Shown here piece by piece: positions 1-9,600 of a stretch of 40,311 nt of DNA. Made by a program: the position numbers and the translations under genes. Location of the stretch: positions 1 to 40,311 of the forward strand of contig JAKQJH010000014.1 in assembly GCA_029561255.1 (NCBI GenBank), given 5' to 3'. How positions within the stretch are numbered: position 1 is the first letter of the stretch; each line of letters opens with the position of its first letter. This stretch comes from Bacteroidota bacterium (GTDB taxonomy: Bacteria; Bacteroidota; Bacteroidia; Chitinophagales; Chitinophagaceae). The notes under the pieces were generated by a model, which saw nothing but the letters and a program-made list of their open reading frames with translations, made no database searches and was not told the DNA's origin.

Positions 1-87
1 TGAGTCAAACGATTGTGCCATTTTACCGGCAAATCCATATTGACCCGATAAAATCATGAAATTGCAGGAACCTAAAAATTGTTTGCT

Positions 88-1536
88 ATGAGTAACAGCC
101 GCAGAAATTTTTTACAGAAAATAGCGATTGGTACCGGTGCCCTGGCAGCCGGCATTCCTTCCCTGGCCCGGGTAACCGGCGCATCGGATGAACAAATGGA
201 ACGTTCTGAAGGATGGGAGAAAAAAGGACAACGTTTTAATATGTGCGGTTACGCAGCGCCAAAACTGGATGTGGTACGTATTGGCGTGGTCGGACTGGGG
301 ATGCGGGGTTCTGATGCGGTAGAAAGATTAAGCTATATCGATGGCGTGGAAATCACCGCGCTCTGTGATAAATATTCTGACCGGGTGACGGCCGCCCAGA
401 AGACATTGGAAAAAACGGGCCGTCCGAAAGCAAAAGAATACAGTGGGGAAGAAGGCTACAAAGCCCTTTGCGAAAGCAATGAGGTGGACCTTGTTTACAC
501 GCCCACCCCCTGGCATCTGCATACACCGGTTGCCTTATATGCCATGCGCCATGGTAAACATGCCGCTACTGAAGTTCCTGCCGGTAAAACCATGGATGAA
601 TTATGGGACCTCGTGGAAACCTCAGAAAAAACAAAGCAGCATTGTATGATGCTGGAAAACTGTTGTTACGATTTCTTTGAACTGCTCACCCTGAATATGG
701 CCCGCCAGGGAATGCTCGGTGAACTCGTACATGCGGAAGGCGCCTACATCCATGACCTGAGTAAGGACTGGAACTTTAATAAAAAGGCCTATGCCGATAT
801 GTGGCGGTTGAAAGAAAATATCGGCCACAACGGAAATCTTTATCCCACCCATGGTTTGGGACCGATAGCCCAATGTATGGATATCAACCGGGGCGACCGC
901 TTCGATCACCTGGTCAGTATGAGTACCAATGATTTTACGATGAATAATATGGCCAAGGAACTGGCGGCCAAAGATGATTTCTTCAAAGAGTATGTGGATC
1001 GGCCCTACCGTGGCAATATGAATACAACACTCATCCGCACGTTTAAGGGCAAGACGATCATGGTACAACATGATGTATCTACACTCCGGCCCTATTCCCG
1101 GATCCACCTGGTGAGTGGTACAAAAGGAGCTGCCCAAAAATGGCCCGGACCACAACGCATCGCGATGGGACATAGCTGGATGAAACCGGAGGATCAGAAA
1201 AAGCTGGAAGAAAAATATGCCCTGCCGATTGTTAAACATATCGGGGAGATTGCGAAAGAGGTAGGCGGACATGGCGGCATGGACTTTATTATGGACTGGC
1301 GGCTGATCGATTGCCTGCGTAATGGATTACCGTTGGATCAGGATGTATATGATGGAGCCGCCTGGAGTTGCCTGATGCCGCTGAGTGAGCGATCAGTGAA
1401 TAAAAAATCAAGGACGATCGATATACCCGATTTTACCCGGGGTGCCTGGCAGACCAATAAACCCGTTGACCTCACCCTCAATGGTGGTGGCACAACCGGT
1501 GTACGGAAACAAAAGCCATCCTTGCAAATGAAATAG
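88..1536 (+). CDS. Tat-exported GH109-like Gfo/Idh/MocA glycosidase/oxidoreductase
   Basis: The protein is about 482 residues when started at the ATG at 88; a TTG at 79 adds only three residues. The N-terminus has a twin-arginine signal (SNSRRNFLQK, followed by a short hydrophobic segment), so export in folded form with cofactor bound is expected. A Rossmann NAD(P) motif GVVGLGMRG lies near residues 66-74. The usual EKP cofactor motif is replaced by TEVPAGKT (161-168). The segment GHNGNLYPTHGLGP (about 246-259) is typical of glycoside hydrolase family 109, the NAD-dependent alpha-N-acetylgalactosaminidases, as is the overall length. Known GH109 enzymes oxidise the sugar transiently at C3 and eliminate the aglycone. 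Substrate is not evident here because there is no SusCD pair or other glycan gene next to it. It stands alone, followed by a strong terminator. A plain sugar dehydrogenase is the alternative. Confidence 0.85.
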   Translation: MSNSRRNFLQKIAIGTGALAAGIPSLARVTGASDEQMERSEGWEKKGQRFNMCGYAAPKLDVVRIGVVGLGMRGSDAVERLSYIDGVEITALCDKYSDRVTAAQKTLEKTGRPKAKEYSGEEGYKALCESNEVDLVYTPTPWHLHTPVALYAMRHGKHAATEVPAGKTMDELWDLVETSEKTKQHCMMLENCCYDFFELLTLNMARQGMLGELVHAEGAYIHDLSKDWNFNKKAYADMWRLKENIGHNGNLYPTHGLGPIAQCMDINRGDRFDHLVSMSTNDFTMNNMAKELAAKDDFFKEYVDRPYRGNMNTTLIRTFKGKTIMVQHDVSTLRPYSRIHLVSGTKGAAQKWPGPQRIAMGHSWMKPEDQKKLEEKYALPIVKHIGEIAKEVGGHGGMDFIMDWRLIDCLRNGLPLDQDVYDGAAWSCLMPLSERSVNKKSRTIDIPDFTRGAWQTNKPVDLTLNGGGTTGVRKQKPSLQMK

Positions 1537-1561
1537 TTTCAATCCGAACTGAATTTTCTGC

Positions 1562-1600
1562 TATGCCTGCTTTGTTAAACAAAGCAGGCATATTGCTTTT
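1562..1600 (+). terminator. Rho-independent terminator after the GH109-like gene
   Basis: A 13-bp perfect stem (1562-1574 with 1580-1592) closes on a 5-nt TTAAA loop and is followed by a T-rich stretch. It lies 26 nt after the stop codon at 1536. Confidence 0.8.
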
Positions 1601-1621
1601 AAACCTGTAATTTTATAGTTG
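1592..1621 (+). promoter_or_regulatory. Candidate Bacteroidota promoter for the desaturase
   Basis: ATTG at 1592-1595 and TATAGTTG at 1614-1621 are 18 nt apart. They approximate the TTTG-N19-TAnnTTTG consensus with one mismatch in each box. The desaturase ATG is about 40 nt downstream. The -33 box overlaps the foot of the upstream terminator. Confidence 0.4.
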
Positions 1622-1662
1622 CGTACGTGTATTAACTGCTTATTGACTGAACTAATAATTTC

Positions 1663-2700
1663 ATGAAGGCACTGACAGTAATAACAGACCCCGTCTACAA
1701 AGAACCCGCCGGTTTTACGGCTTACGAAAAATTCTGGCTAAAGTACATCCAAGATAAAAGAGACCTGCCCTTTATTCACCTGCTTACCTCGATTCATATC
1801 CTGGTGATACCGGTTGCCATTTTATTATATACCCCCGTGCTGGAAGGCTGGTACTGGTGGCTGGCTTATATACCCTATTTCTATGTTTCCCAGATGTATT
1901 TTAAAGGCCGTTTCGGGTTGATGCTGCATTGCATTTGTCATCGCAAACTGTTTAAGAAAAATTACACCTGGTTGTTTCACTATATCATCTGGATCGTCTG
2001 CCCGTTTTTTGGCCATACCCCTGAAACCTACTTCGCCCATCACATGGGCATGCATCACGTGGAAAACAATATGGAAGATGATGCCAGCAGTACGTTGCGC
2101 TATCAGCGGGACAGCCTGTCTGGCTTCCTGGCATATGTGGGCCGTTTCCTGGTACTCGGGTTTTCCGACACATTTATGTATTTCTTCAGCCGCAAGCGCA
2201 AAAAATTTTACATGCGGCTGACCGCCGGTGAAATGTCGTTCTACCTCTTTTGTATTGCTATGTGCTTTGTGAACCTGAAAGCAACGCTCTTCATCTTCAT
2301 CATTCCCTTTGTATTTGCCCGGGTGGTTATGATGCTTGGCAACTGGACCCAGCATGCCTTTGTGAACCTGGAAGACCTGGAGGATAATACCATCAACTGT
2401 ATCAACACAAAATACAACCAGATGTGCTGGAACGATGGCTACCATGCCATTCACCATATACGTCCGGCCATGCATTATACTGAAATCCCCGGTGAATTCT
2501 TAAAGACAAAAGACGAACTGGCCCGTAAAAAAATCCTGGTCTTCGACGGCATCCATTACCTCCACATCTTCATCTGGCTTATGACTAAACGATACGACAA
2601 ACTGGCCCATAACCTGGTGAACGTAAACAATATGTTCAGTTCGGAGGAAGAAGCGATCAGGGTGATGAGAGAGCGCACTAAGAAAGTTAAAAGTTCGTAG
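1663..2700 (+). CDS. Membrane fatty-acid desaturase family protein
   Basis: A 345-residue integral membrane protein of the FA_desaturase type. The histidine clusters expected to bind the di-iron centre are visible: H89-CIC-H93, H126 H127 MGM H131 H132, an isolated WTQH231, and H261-AI-H264 H265. Hydrophobic segments lie near 42-80, 104-116 and 190-225. Such enzymes insert a double bond into an acyl chain, or hydroxylate a lipid, in the cytoplasmic membrane using an electron donor; the acyl substrate cannot be told from sequence. It is monocistronic with its own candidate promoter. The last codons (KKVKSS and stop) fall in a repeat tract that continues past the stop, so the C-terminal tail is probably repeat-derived and not functional. 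Confidence 0.85.
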   Translation: MKALTVITDPVYKEPAGFTAYEKFWLKYIQDKRDLPFIHLLTSIHILVIPVAILLYTPVLEGWYWWLAYIPYFYVSQMYFKGRFGLMLHCICHRKLFKKNYTWLFHYIIWIVCPFFGHTPETYFAHHMGMHHVENNMEDDASSTLRYQRDSLSGFLAYVGRFLVLGFSDTFMYFFSRKRKKFYMRLTAGEMSFYLFCIAMCFVNLKATLFIFIIPFVFARVVMMLGNWTQHAFVNLEDLEDNTINCINTKYNQMCWNDGYHAIHHIRPAMHYTEIPGEFLKTKDELARKKILVFDGIHYLHIFIWLMTKRYDKLAHNLVNVNNMFSSEEEAIRVMRERTKKVKSS

Positions 2701-2716
2701 TTAGTAGATAGTAGTC
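2691..2716 (+). repeat. AGTTCGTAGTT-type tandem tract, left arm
   Basis: An imperfect tandem tract of AGTTCGTAG/TTAGTAG units overlaps the desaturase stop codon. It is the approximate inverted counterpart of 2983-3015. Confidence 0.55.
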
Positions 2717-3012
2717 TTGCTTTTTCTGGAACGTGGATAACCGTCAGATAAGAATAAAAAGCAGATACAGACAAAAATTCAATGAAATAAACTAAAAAGG
2801 AGAAATAGCAGATGATGCCATTTCTCCTTTTTAGTACGAGATACGAAGTACAAAGTATGACTGAAATGTTTGAACTAATATTTTTTAACAAGCGCCTTTG
2901 ACTGCTGACTGCCTCCTGCCGACTGAAGCCTGCCTCTTTCTTTTCACCTCTTTCAACTAAAATCCAAGGTCTTCTGAAATGAGACTACGAACTACCGACT
3001 ACGAACTACGAA
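2701..3012. other. Intergenic region between convergent genes
   Basis: About 310 bp lie between the convergent desaturase and BNR genes. The region holds the end of the left repeat arm, a strong hairpin (2792-2834), a GACTGC/GACTGCC-like degenerate tandem tract (about 2898-2935) and the right repeat arm. No coding sequence was seen. Confidence 0.7.
2792..2834. terminator. Bidirectional terminator hairpin
   Basis: A perfect 15-bp stem (2792-2806 with 2820-2834) has an A-rich left arm and a T-rich right arm around a 13-nt loop. Runs of A on one side and T on the other suit termination of both converging transcripts. Confidence 0.75.
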
Positions 3013-3015
3013 CTA
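2983..3015. repeat. GACTACGAACTAC tandem tract, right arm
   Basis: Three to four copies of an ACTACGA unit (period 7-9 bp). On the minus strand the tract supplies the TAG stop codon of the BNR gene at 3013-3015. It is inverted relative to 2691-2716. Confidence 0.6.
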
Positions 3016-6000
3016 GTCTACTTCTCTCTTCGGCGCCACCACCGGCAGTCTGACTTCATGAATCAGCAGGTTCAGTTTTTTCAGTTCCTCATCTAGCACA
3101 TACTTCAGTTGCTGGAGTTGTATATCGGTTTGTGCGGCCAGGTCAGCAAAAGCTTCTTTGGCCTGTTTTGAAGGAGCGGTATTACCGGCAGCGGCAGCAT
3201 TGTATACACCGGCGATTTTGTCATCCAGACGGATCGGGTAATTCAGTACATCCTGTCCGCTTTTCGCTTTCGTCTGATGCAGGGCTTCCTCAATAGCGGT
3301 CAGTTGCTTGTTGATCGTATCCATCTGTTGTTTCAATTCGCGGGGAATGGCTTTGCCAACACGGCCACTGATATCGGACAGTTGCTGACGGATATCTTTG
3401 ATATTCTTCATTCCTTTCATTACCGCTGTGAATTTATCACGAATGGCTAACAGAAAATTCACCTGTTCTTCATACTCTGCATTGGTGGTGGAATAATTAG
3501 GATCACCGAGAATGGTAAACTTCACATCGGCTGAATCGGTACCGGAACGGAAGCGGGCGGTATATTCACCGGGTGCTGCTTTGGGACCACGTACAAACCC
3601 ATTCCACAGAATCAGGCCTTCCATGCGATCTGCTTCGGGGTGATTCATATCCCATATAAACTGGTTCATTCCTTTTTTCAAGTCGATCTTATTCTCTTTT
3701 GAGGTGGTGGAATAGGTCTTAATCAGCTTATTACTTTTATCCAGCAGGGCCACAGAAAGCTTAGTGGAATCCGTTATATTTTTGAGATAATAATTGATCA
3801 CGACGCCGGAAGCCGGATTCATTCCTGCATTTTGAATATCGCCTCCGCCTCCCCGGCGACCACGACCACCACCGGGTGTTCGATAGGCCGGATTAACGTC
3901 AAATACATGCAGGCTTTTATTCAAAATTTCTTCCTTGGCCTGTTGCACCACCGAGAGGTCGTCCATAATCCAGAGACTCCGCCCCTGGGTAGCCACGATC
4001 AGGTCATTATTTTTGATCAGCAGGTCCGTGATGGGTGTAACCGGCAGGTTATGCTGGAAAGAACGCCAGTTGGCGCCGCCATCATAGGAAATATACATGC
4101 CGAATTCTGTTCCGGCATATAACAAACCCGGACGTTTTTTATCGGCTCGTATCGCACGGGTAAAATGTAAAGCAGGGATGCCATTGCTGATAGCCTTCCA
4201 TGTTTTGCCATAATCTTCCGTCATATACAGATAAGGTCTGAAATCATCCGATTTATAGCGCGTACCGGCAAAGTATGCGGTACCCTTTTTAAACGGATCG
4301 GCATCAATGCAATTCCACATCATCATCGGCGGGCAGTCTTTCGGGGTGACATTCTCCCAGTTTTTACCTCCATCCTTACTTACATGAATCAGCCCATCAT
4401 CACTGCCGGTCCATAAAAGATCCTTCTCTAATGGCGACTCAGCCGCTGTGAAAATCGTACAATAATATTCCACTGAAGTATTGTCCTGTGTTACAGGTCC
4501 GCCACTGGACGCCTGTTTGGTTTTGTCATTGGTAGTGAGATCGGGAGACAACTGTTCCCAGCTGCGTCCTTCATTCTCTGTAACAAATAAATGATTCCCT
4601 GCTGCATACAATCGCTTCGGATTATGCGGAGAGAAGAAGATCGGGTAGTTCCATTGGAAACGGTACTTCGCGGCCACCGCACCGGCGCCCATATTGTCCA
4701 CGGGCCATACATTGATCATGCGACTCTCGCCGGTCCGGTGATCAAGCCGTTGCAACATGCCCATATAGTTTCCTCCATAAGTAATATCCGGGTTCGTCGG
4801 ATCAGCCACTACATAACCACTTTCACTACCGGCTGCTGTCTCCATATCGGTAGCCATAATCCCTGCCCCAAACGTACGGCTACGGATACGGAAAGCACTG
4901 TTGTCCTGTTGTCCGCCTAATACGCGATACGGAAATGCATTATCCGTGCTCAACCGGTATACCTGGGAAGTAGGCTGATTCAGATACGTACTCCAGTTAT
5001 TGCCGCCATCAAACGATACCTGTGCACCGCCATCATCGGCCACAATCATCCGGTTCCCATCTTCGGGATCGATCCAGAGATCATGATGATCACCATGGGG
5101 TGTATTTAAACTTTTAAATGTCTTGCCGCCATCCACACTGAACATAAACTCCACATTGGGACAGTAGACTTTGTTTTCATTCTTCGGATCTACAAATACC
5201 TTGGTATAATACCAGGCTCGCTGACGGATATTATTATCATTGGATTGAAGGGTCCAGGTTTCCCCGGCATCGGTACTCATGAAGAGACCGCCCTTTTCAT
5301 TTTCTATCAATGCATAAATTTTATCGGTATTACTGGGTGCTACGGCCACCCCTACAATGCCCCAGGTGTTTTTAGGTAATCCTTTCATTGCGGATATATT
5401 GGTCCAGGTTTCACCGCCATCGGTACTTTTCCATAGACCGCTGCCCTCACCACCACTCTCTAATGAATAGGGAGTGCGGATCAGTCGCCAGGTACCCGCA
5501 TAAAATACGGAAGGATTGCCGGGTTCCATGACCAGGTCGCTGCAGCCGGTCTGGTTATTGACGTATAAGGTTTTTTTCCAGGTCTTACCTCCATCGGTGG
5601 TTTTGAAAATGCCGCGCTCTTCATTCGGTCCGAACAGGTGTCCCATCACTGCCACCCACACAATATCCGGGTTACGTGGATGTATAACGATGCGGATAAT
5701 ATGACGCCCGTCTTTGAGGCCGATATTATTCCAGGTACGCCCGCCATCCTCACTGCGCCACATGCCGCCAAGTCCTTCGCTTACATTTCCGCGCATGGTA
5801 TTCTCACCTTCACCCACATAGAGGATCGATTCATCGGAAGGCGCTACCGCTACCGCACCAATGGAGCTGCCAAAGTATTTGTCGGAAATGTTTTTCCAGT
5901 TGCTCCCTGCATCCGCCGTTTTCCAGACACCACCACCAGTTCCTCCAAAGAAGAAATTTGTTCTGTTTTTATAACTACCCGCCACCGCGCCGCTTCGCCC

Positions 6001-6150
6001 ACCGCGGAAGGGACCGATCAGCCGGTATTGGCTGCCTTTGATCAGTTGTTCTTCATGATTGACTACCGCTACTGGGGTAGCTGTTTTTTTCTTCTGGGCG
6101 ATCGCCACGGAAAAAGATAGAAGGGAAAAGGCCAATATCCAATTTTTCAT
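3013..6150 (-). CDS. Secreted sortilin/VPS10-like Asp-box propeller protein (first of a pair)
   Basis: A 1045-residue protein with a signal peptide ending at about residue 19 (MKNWILAFSLLSFSVAIAQ). Roughly the first 720 residues carry about ten Asp-box/BNR motifs (S/T-x-D-x-G-x-T-W), for example SEDGGRTW, TTDGGKTW, STDGGETW, STDAGETW and TEDYGKTW, which fold as large beta-propellers of the sortilin type. A glycine-rich linker (GGGRGRRGGGGD) leads to a beta-sandwich-like region and an alpha-helical C-terminus. It is annotated in many genomes as glycosyl hydrolase or sialidase-like, but Asp-boxes are structural and no sialidase arginine triad is apparent. Export to periplasm or cell surface is expected; the ligand is unknown. 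It is paralogous to the gene at 6622-9696. The pair may be cotranscribed, but a terminator lies between them. Confidence 0.85.
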   Translation of the reverse strand: MKNWILAFSLLSFSVAIAQKKKTATPVAVVNHEEQLIKGSQYRLIGPFRGGRSGAVAGSYKNRTNFFFGGTGGGVWKTADAGSNWKNISDKYFGSSIGAVAVAPSDESILYVGEGENTMRGNVSEGLGGMWRSEDGGRTWNNIGLKDGRHIIRIVIHPRNPDIVWVAVMGHLFGPNEERGIFKTTDGGKTWKKTLYVNNQTGCSDLVMEPGNPSVFYAGTWRLIRTPYSLESGGEGSGLWKSTDGGETWTNISAMKGLPKNTWGIVGVAVAPSNTDKIYALIENEKGGLFMSTDAGETWTLQSNDNNIRQRAWYYTKVFVDPKNENKVYCPNVEFMFSVDGGKTFKSLNTPHGDHHDLWIDPEDGNRMIVADDGGAQVSFDGGNNWSTYLNQPTSQVYRLSTDNAFPYRVLGGQQDNSAFRIRSRTFGAGIMATDMETAAGSESGYVVADPTNPDITYGGNYMGMLQRLDHRTGESRMINVWPVDNMGAGAVAAKYRFQWNYPIFFSPHNPKRLYAAGNHLFVTENEGRSWEQLSPDLTTNDKTKQASSGGPVTQDNTSVEYYCTIFTAAESPLEKDLLWTGSDDGLIHVSKDGGKNWENVTPKDCPPMMMWNCIDADPFKKGTAYFAGTRYKSDDFRPYLYMTEDYGKTWKAISNGIPALHFTRAIRADKKRPGLLYAGTEFGMYISYDGGANWRSFQHNLPVTPITDLLIKNNDLIVATQGRSLWIMDDLSVVQQAKEEILNKSLHVFDVNPAYRTPGGGRGRRGGGGDIQNAGMNPASGVVINYYLKNITDSTKLSVALLDKSNKLIKTYSTTSKENKIDLKKGMNQFIWDMNHPEADRMEGLILWNGFVRGPKAAPGEYTARFRSGTDSADVKFTILGDPNYSTTNAEYEEQVNFLLAIRDKFTAVMKGMKNIKDIRQQLSDISGRVGKAIPRELKQQMDTINKQLTAIEEALHQTKAKSGQDVLNYPIRLDDKIAGVYNAAAAGNTAPSKQAKEAFADLAAQTDIQLQQLKYVLDEELKKLNLLIHEVRLPVVAPKREVD

Positions 6151-6220
6151 AAACAGTGATTGAACATGAAATTTACGCTAAAAAGGCCAAGAATGTTTTT
6201 TGCCTGCGGCAAAAATTAGG

Positions 6221-6571
6221 TGGCCACGAAATGACACGAAGCAACACGAAGGCCCCCTAAATCCCCCGAAGGGGGACTTTAGACTCCGCTAGTTCGTAAA
6301 AACTTTATTAAATGGTTTGCGTATTGTATCCCGAAAAGACAAAAAGAATTTTCAGTATTTCGGAGAGCCTTAAAAATCTTTGCGGGAACTTTTTACGCCT
6401 GTATATAAGAAATGATTGTACAAACTATTAGCATCCCCGAAGTCCCCCTTCGGGGGATTTAGGGGGCCAATCCGTGTATATCCGTGCTACCTGCCTGCCG
6501 GCAAAGGCAGGTCCGTGGCTTGTATTTTGTATTCTGTATTCTTCGTGCCTTTTCGTGTCATTTCGTGGCCA
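6221..6571. repeat. Outer inverted repeat (CACGAAATGACACGAA type)
   Basis: Positions 6221-6240 are the exact reverse complement of 6552-6571 (20 nt). Similarity continues for about ten more bases, with CACGAAG shared on both sides. The core reads TGGCCACGAAATGACACGAA. Confidence 0.8.
6251..6468. repeat. Inner inverted repeat with 29-nt palindromic arms
   Basis: Positions 6251-6279 and 6440-6468 are perfect reverse complements of 29 nt and are 160 bp apart. Each arm is itself a small hairpin (CCCCC-GAA-GGGGG). The arms belong to the same family as those inside the adenine deaminase gene (11159-11261) and a solo arm in the last kinase gene (39919-39945). Confidence 0.85.
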
Positions 6572-6600
6572 AAAAAAAAGAGGCTGCCAACGGCAGCCTC
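6571..6600 (-). terminator. Terminator of the second BNR gene
   Basis: A 9-bp GC-rich stem (6580-6588 with 6592-6600) has a 3-nt loop. On the minus strand it is followed by a run of nine T. It lies 21 nt past the stop codon at 6622. Confidence 0.85.
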
Positions 6601-6621
6601 CTGATATTTTTGTTGCAAAAT

Positions 6622-9600
6622 TTAAAAGCCTTTCTTCTCGGGCTTTGGTCCAATCAGGCCTTCTTTTCTGAGGCCGGCTTTCACCGCTTCATCATATTTT
6701 TTTATAACCACTTTCGCCGCTTCTTCTTTCTTTTTCACTTCCGACTGCAAGGTTACCGTGCGTTGTAACTGCAGATTGGAAGGGGCCGCTTCCTGGCCCG
6801 TTACACCGGCATATACTTCGGTGATATCCTCTCTCAGTTTTTTCTCATCCGCAAATACTGAATTTTTTTTGGTGGCCAGTAATTCAGTTCTGAGTTTTTC
6901 CAGTTCTTCATTATACGCCACCATGGAACGCTTCAGGGTGGAGTCCGTCACTTTTGTCAGATTATCTTTAACCAGTTTCTGCCGGTCATTGATGGAATCC
7001 ACCACCGTGGCCAATCGCTCATGCAACTGATAGAGATCCATCGCCGCTTTATTTTGCTTCTTGCGATCTTCCAGGGTAAAATTTTTATCCAGCGGATCAT
7101 GGACCAGTTTTACTTTGCTGGTATAAACTGAATCTGCTACTTTCAGTTTGATCGTATACTCACCGGGCAATACCATCGGTGCAAGAAAACCGGCAAAATC
7201 AATCTTGGCACCACCACTCGCGATCTTCGGCGGTTTCATACTCAGGTTCCACATCACCATATTCACCCCCTTCCTTTTGCTGCCGGGTATGGATTGCACC
7301 AGTTTACCTGCGGCATCAAAAATCTCCACTTTCACTTCGCCACTGTTCACCCTGTCTTTCAGGTAATACTTGATCGGCGGAATGGAAGGCGGATTACCAG
7401 CCACCCAACCACCGGTGCTCGGAAAACCACCATCGCCGAATTGACCCATTGTCAGTGTGATCGGTGCATTGGGGAATAAGACCACATCTTTCTCCGCCGT
7501 TTCTTTTTTCAGGTTACGGATGGGCGAAATATCATCGACGATCAGTATCCCGCGGCCGTGGGTGGCAATGATCAGGTCATGGGTACGGGGATGGATCTTT
7601 ATATCTCTTACCAGTGCATATTCAGGAATTTTATTCTTCATGCGGAACCAGTTTTGCCCGCCATCCAGCGTTCCAAATAATCCCATTTCGGTGCCGAGGA
7701 ATAATAAATCCTTGTTGATCAGATCCTGGCGGATGATATGGGCAAAGCCGGTAAACTCCGGACTGCTGATCAGTTTCCAGGTACGGCCCATATCGGCAGA
7801 ATAACCGAGCCAGGTTTTATGATCCCCGTACATGTGGTTATCAAAAGTGGCATACACCACTTTTTTATCAAAGCGGGAAGGTTCTATACTGCTGATCCAT
7901 GTTTGTGCGGGTATGCCGGCATTTTTATAATTGGCAGCAACATTGGTCCAGGTCTTACCAGCATCCGTTGTGTATTGCAAATTGCCATCATCTGTACCGG
8001 CCCATATCAGTTTTTCATCCAGGGGAGATTCAGCCATGGTGAAAATGGTACAATGGTTTTCGGCCGATGTATTATCGGCACTCAGACCACCACTCTCTTC
8101 TTGTTCCTGCTTCTTCTTGTCATTCGTAGTCAGGTCAGGTGAAATCCGGGCCCAGTTTCTGCCCTGGTCGACCGACTTGTACAGATACTGACTGGCCATA
8201 TAGAGATTTTTCTTATTGGCAGCGCCGAATACGATTGGTGTATTCCAGTTCCAGCGCAGTTTTTCCTCTCCGGGTGCCTGTTGTGGTTTTATATTCACCG
8301 CCTTGGTATTAACCAGGTTGATGCGGTTGATATTGCCGCCCTGAGATTCGGCATAAGCAGTATAAATATCATTGGGATCAGGTTGTACCCAGAAACCATC
8401 GCCACCATTGATGGGTTTCCACAAACCATTGCTTACGCCGCCGGCTGCGGCGGAGGGTCCCACCCAACTGCCATTGTCCTGCAGTCCGCCATAAATATTA
8501 TACGGCTTGCGGTCATCCACTGAAGCATGGTAAAACTGACCCACGGGCAGGGATTGTACAAAATTCCAGGTGGCGCCGCGGTCCAGGCTGATATATACCC
8601 CGCCATCGGTACCTAAATAGATCTGATTGGTATTATTGGGATTGATCCAAAGCGCATGATGGTCACTGTGGACCCATCCGCCTTCATTACTCGCATCGGC
8701 AAAAGAGTATCCACCATCACTGGAATAGGAAAATGAAAGGGCCGGGCGATAGACCCGTTTGGGATCCTTTGGGTCGATTACAATGGTAGAAAAGTAAAAC
8801 GGACGGGACACCACATTGAATGTGGCGCTTTGCTTTTTCCAATTCTCTCCTCCATCCGCTGAAATAAATAAACCTGTTTCCTTAGATTCCACAATGGCCA
8901 CCAGGTTTTGAGAAGCACTGGATGCCACGGCAAACGCAATCCGGCCAAAGGGTTTGGCCGGCAAACCGTTTTTCAATTCCTTCCAGGTCTTGCCTCCATC
9001 GGTACTCTTCCACATCCCGCTGCCATTTCCACCCGAATTGAAGGCATAAGGTTTGCGGCGGAATTCCCAGGTCGAAGCATAGACGGTATCCGGATGTTCG
9101 GGATCCACAGCCACGTCGGCACAACCGGCTTCTTCACTGATAAATAATATTTTTTCAAAGGTCTTACCCCCGTCGGTGGATTTGTACAACCCTCTTTCCT
9201 TGCTGCTATGCCAGAGCGGACCTGGTGCCGCCACGTAAATGGTATTGGTCTCGCGGGGATTGATTACGACTTTGGCGATATGTTCGGTTTTCTCCAGGCC
9301 CAGTTTGGTCCAGTTGTCTCCGCCATCGGTTGATTTATACAAACCATCCCCGATCGAAACAGAGTTCCGCATATTACTTTCTCCGGTACCTGCAAAGATC
9401 ACTTTTGGATTATTCGGATCAATGGCCAGGGCTCCGATGCTCTGGCAATAGCGGTCAAAAATGGGTTTAAAGGAAGCACCGGCATTGGTGGTTTTCCAGA
9501 TACCGCCGCCAGCGGTACCAATATAAATAGTCTTGCCATCCTGGGCCACCCCTTCAATAGCGGTGATCCGCCCGCTCATAGTACCCGGACCGAGCCAGCG

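Larger units (their letters stand above)
6151..6621. other. Intergenic region with nested inverted repeats
   Basis: A 471-bp gap between the two BNR genes. It holds two nested inverted-repeat pairs (6221-6571 and 6251-6468), a small T/A-flanked hairpin at 6197-6215, an imperfect palindrome near 6490-6513 (ACCTGCC/GGCAGGT) and the terminator of the upstream gene. Short reading frames inside it follow the repeats and show no protein-like features. The promoter of the downstream BNR gene should lie at 6151-6200, but I see no clear match to the consensus. Confidence 0.7.

Noticed and set aside
6221-6571. CRISPR array or insertion sequence in the BNR gap
   Set aside because: The repeats are inverted pairs of different sequence, with no regularly spaced direct repeats, no transposase frame and no cas genes.
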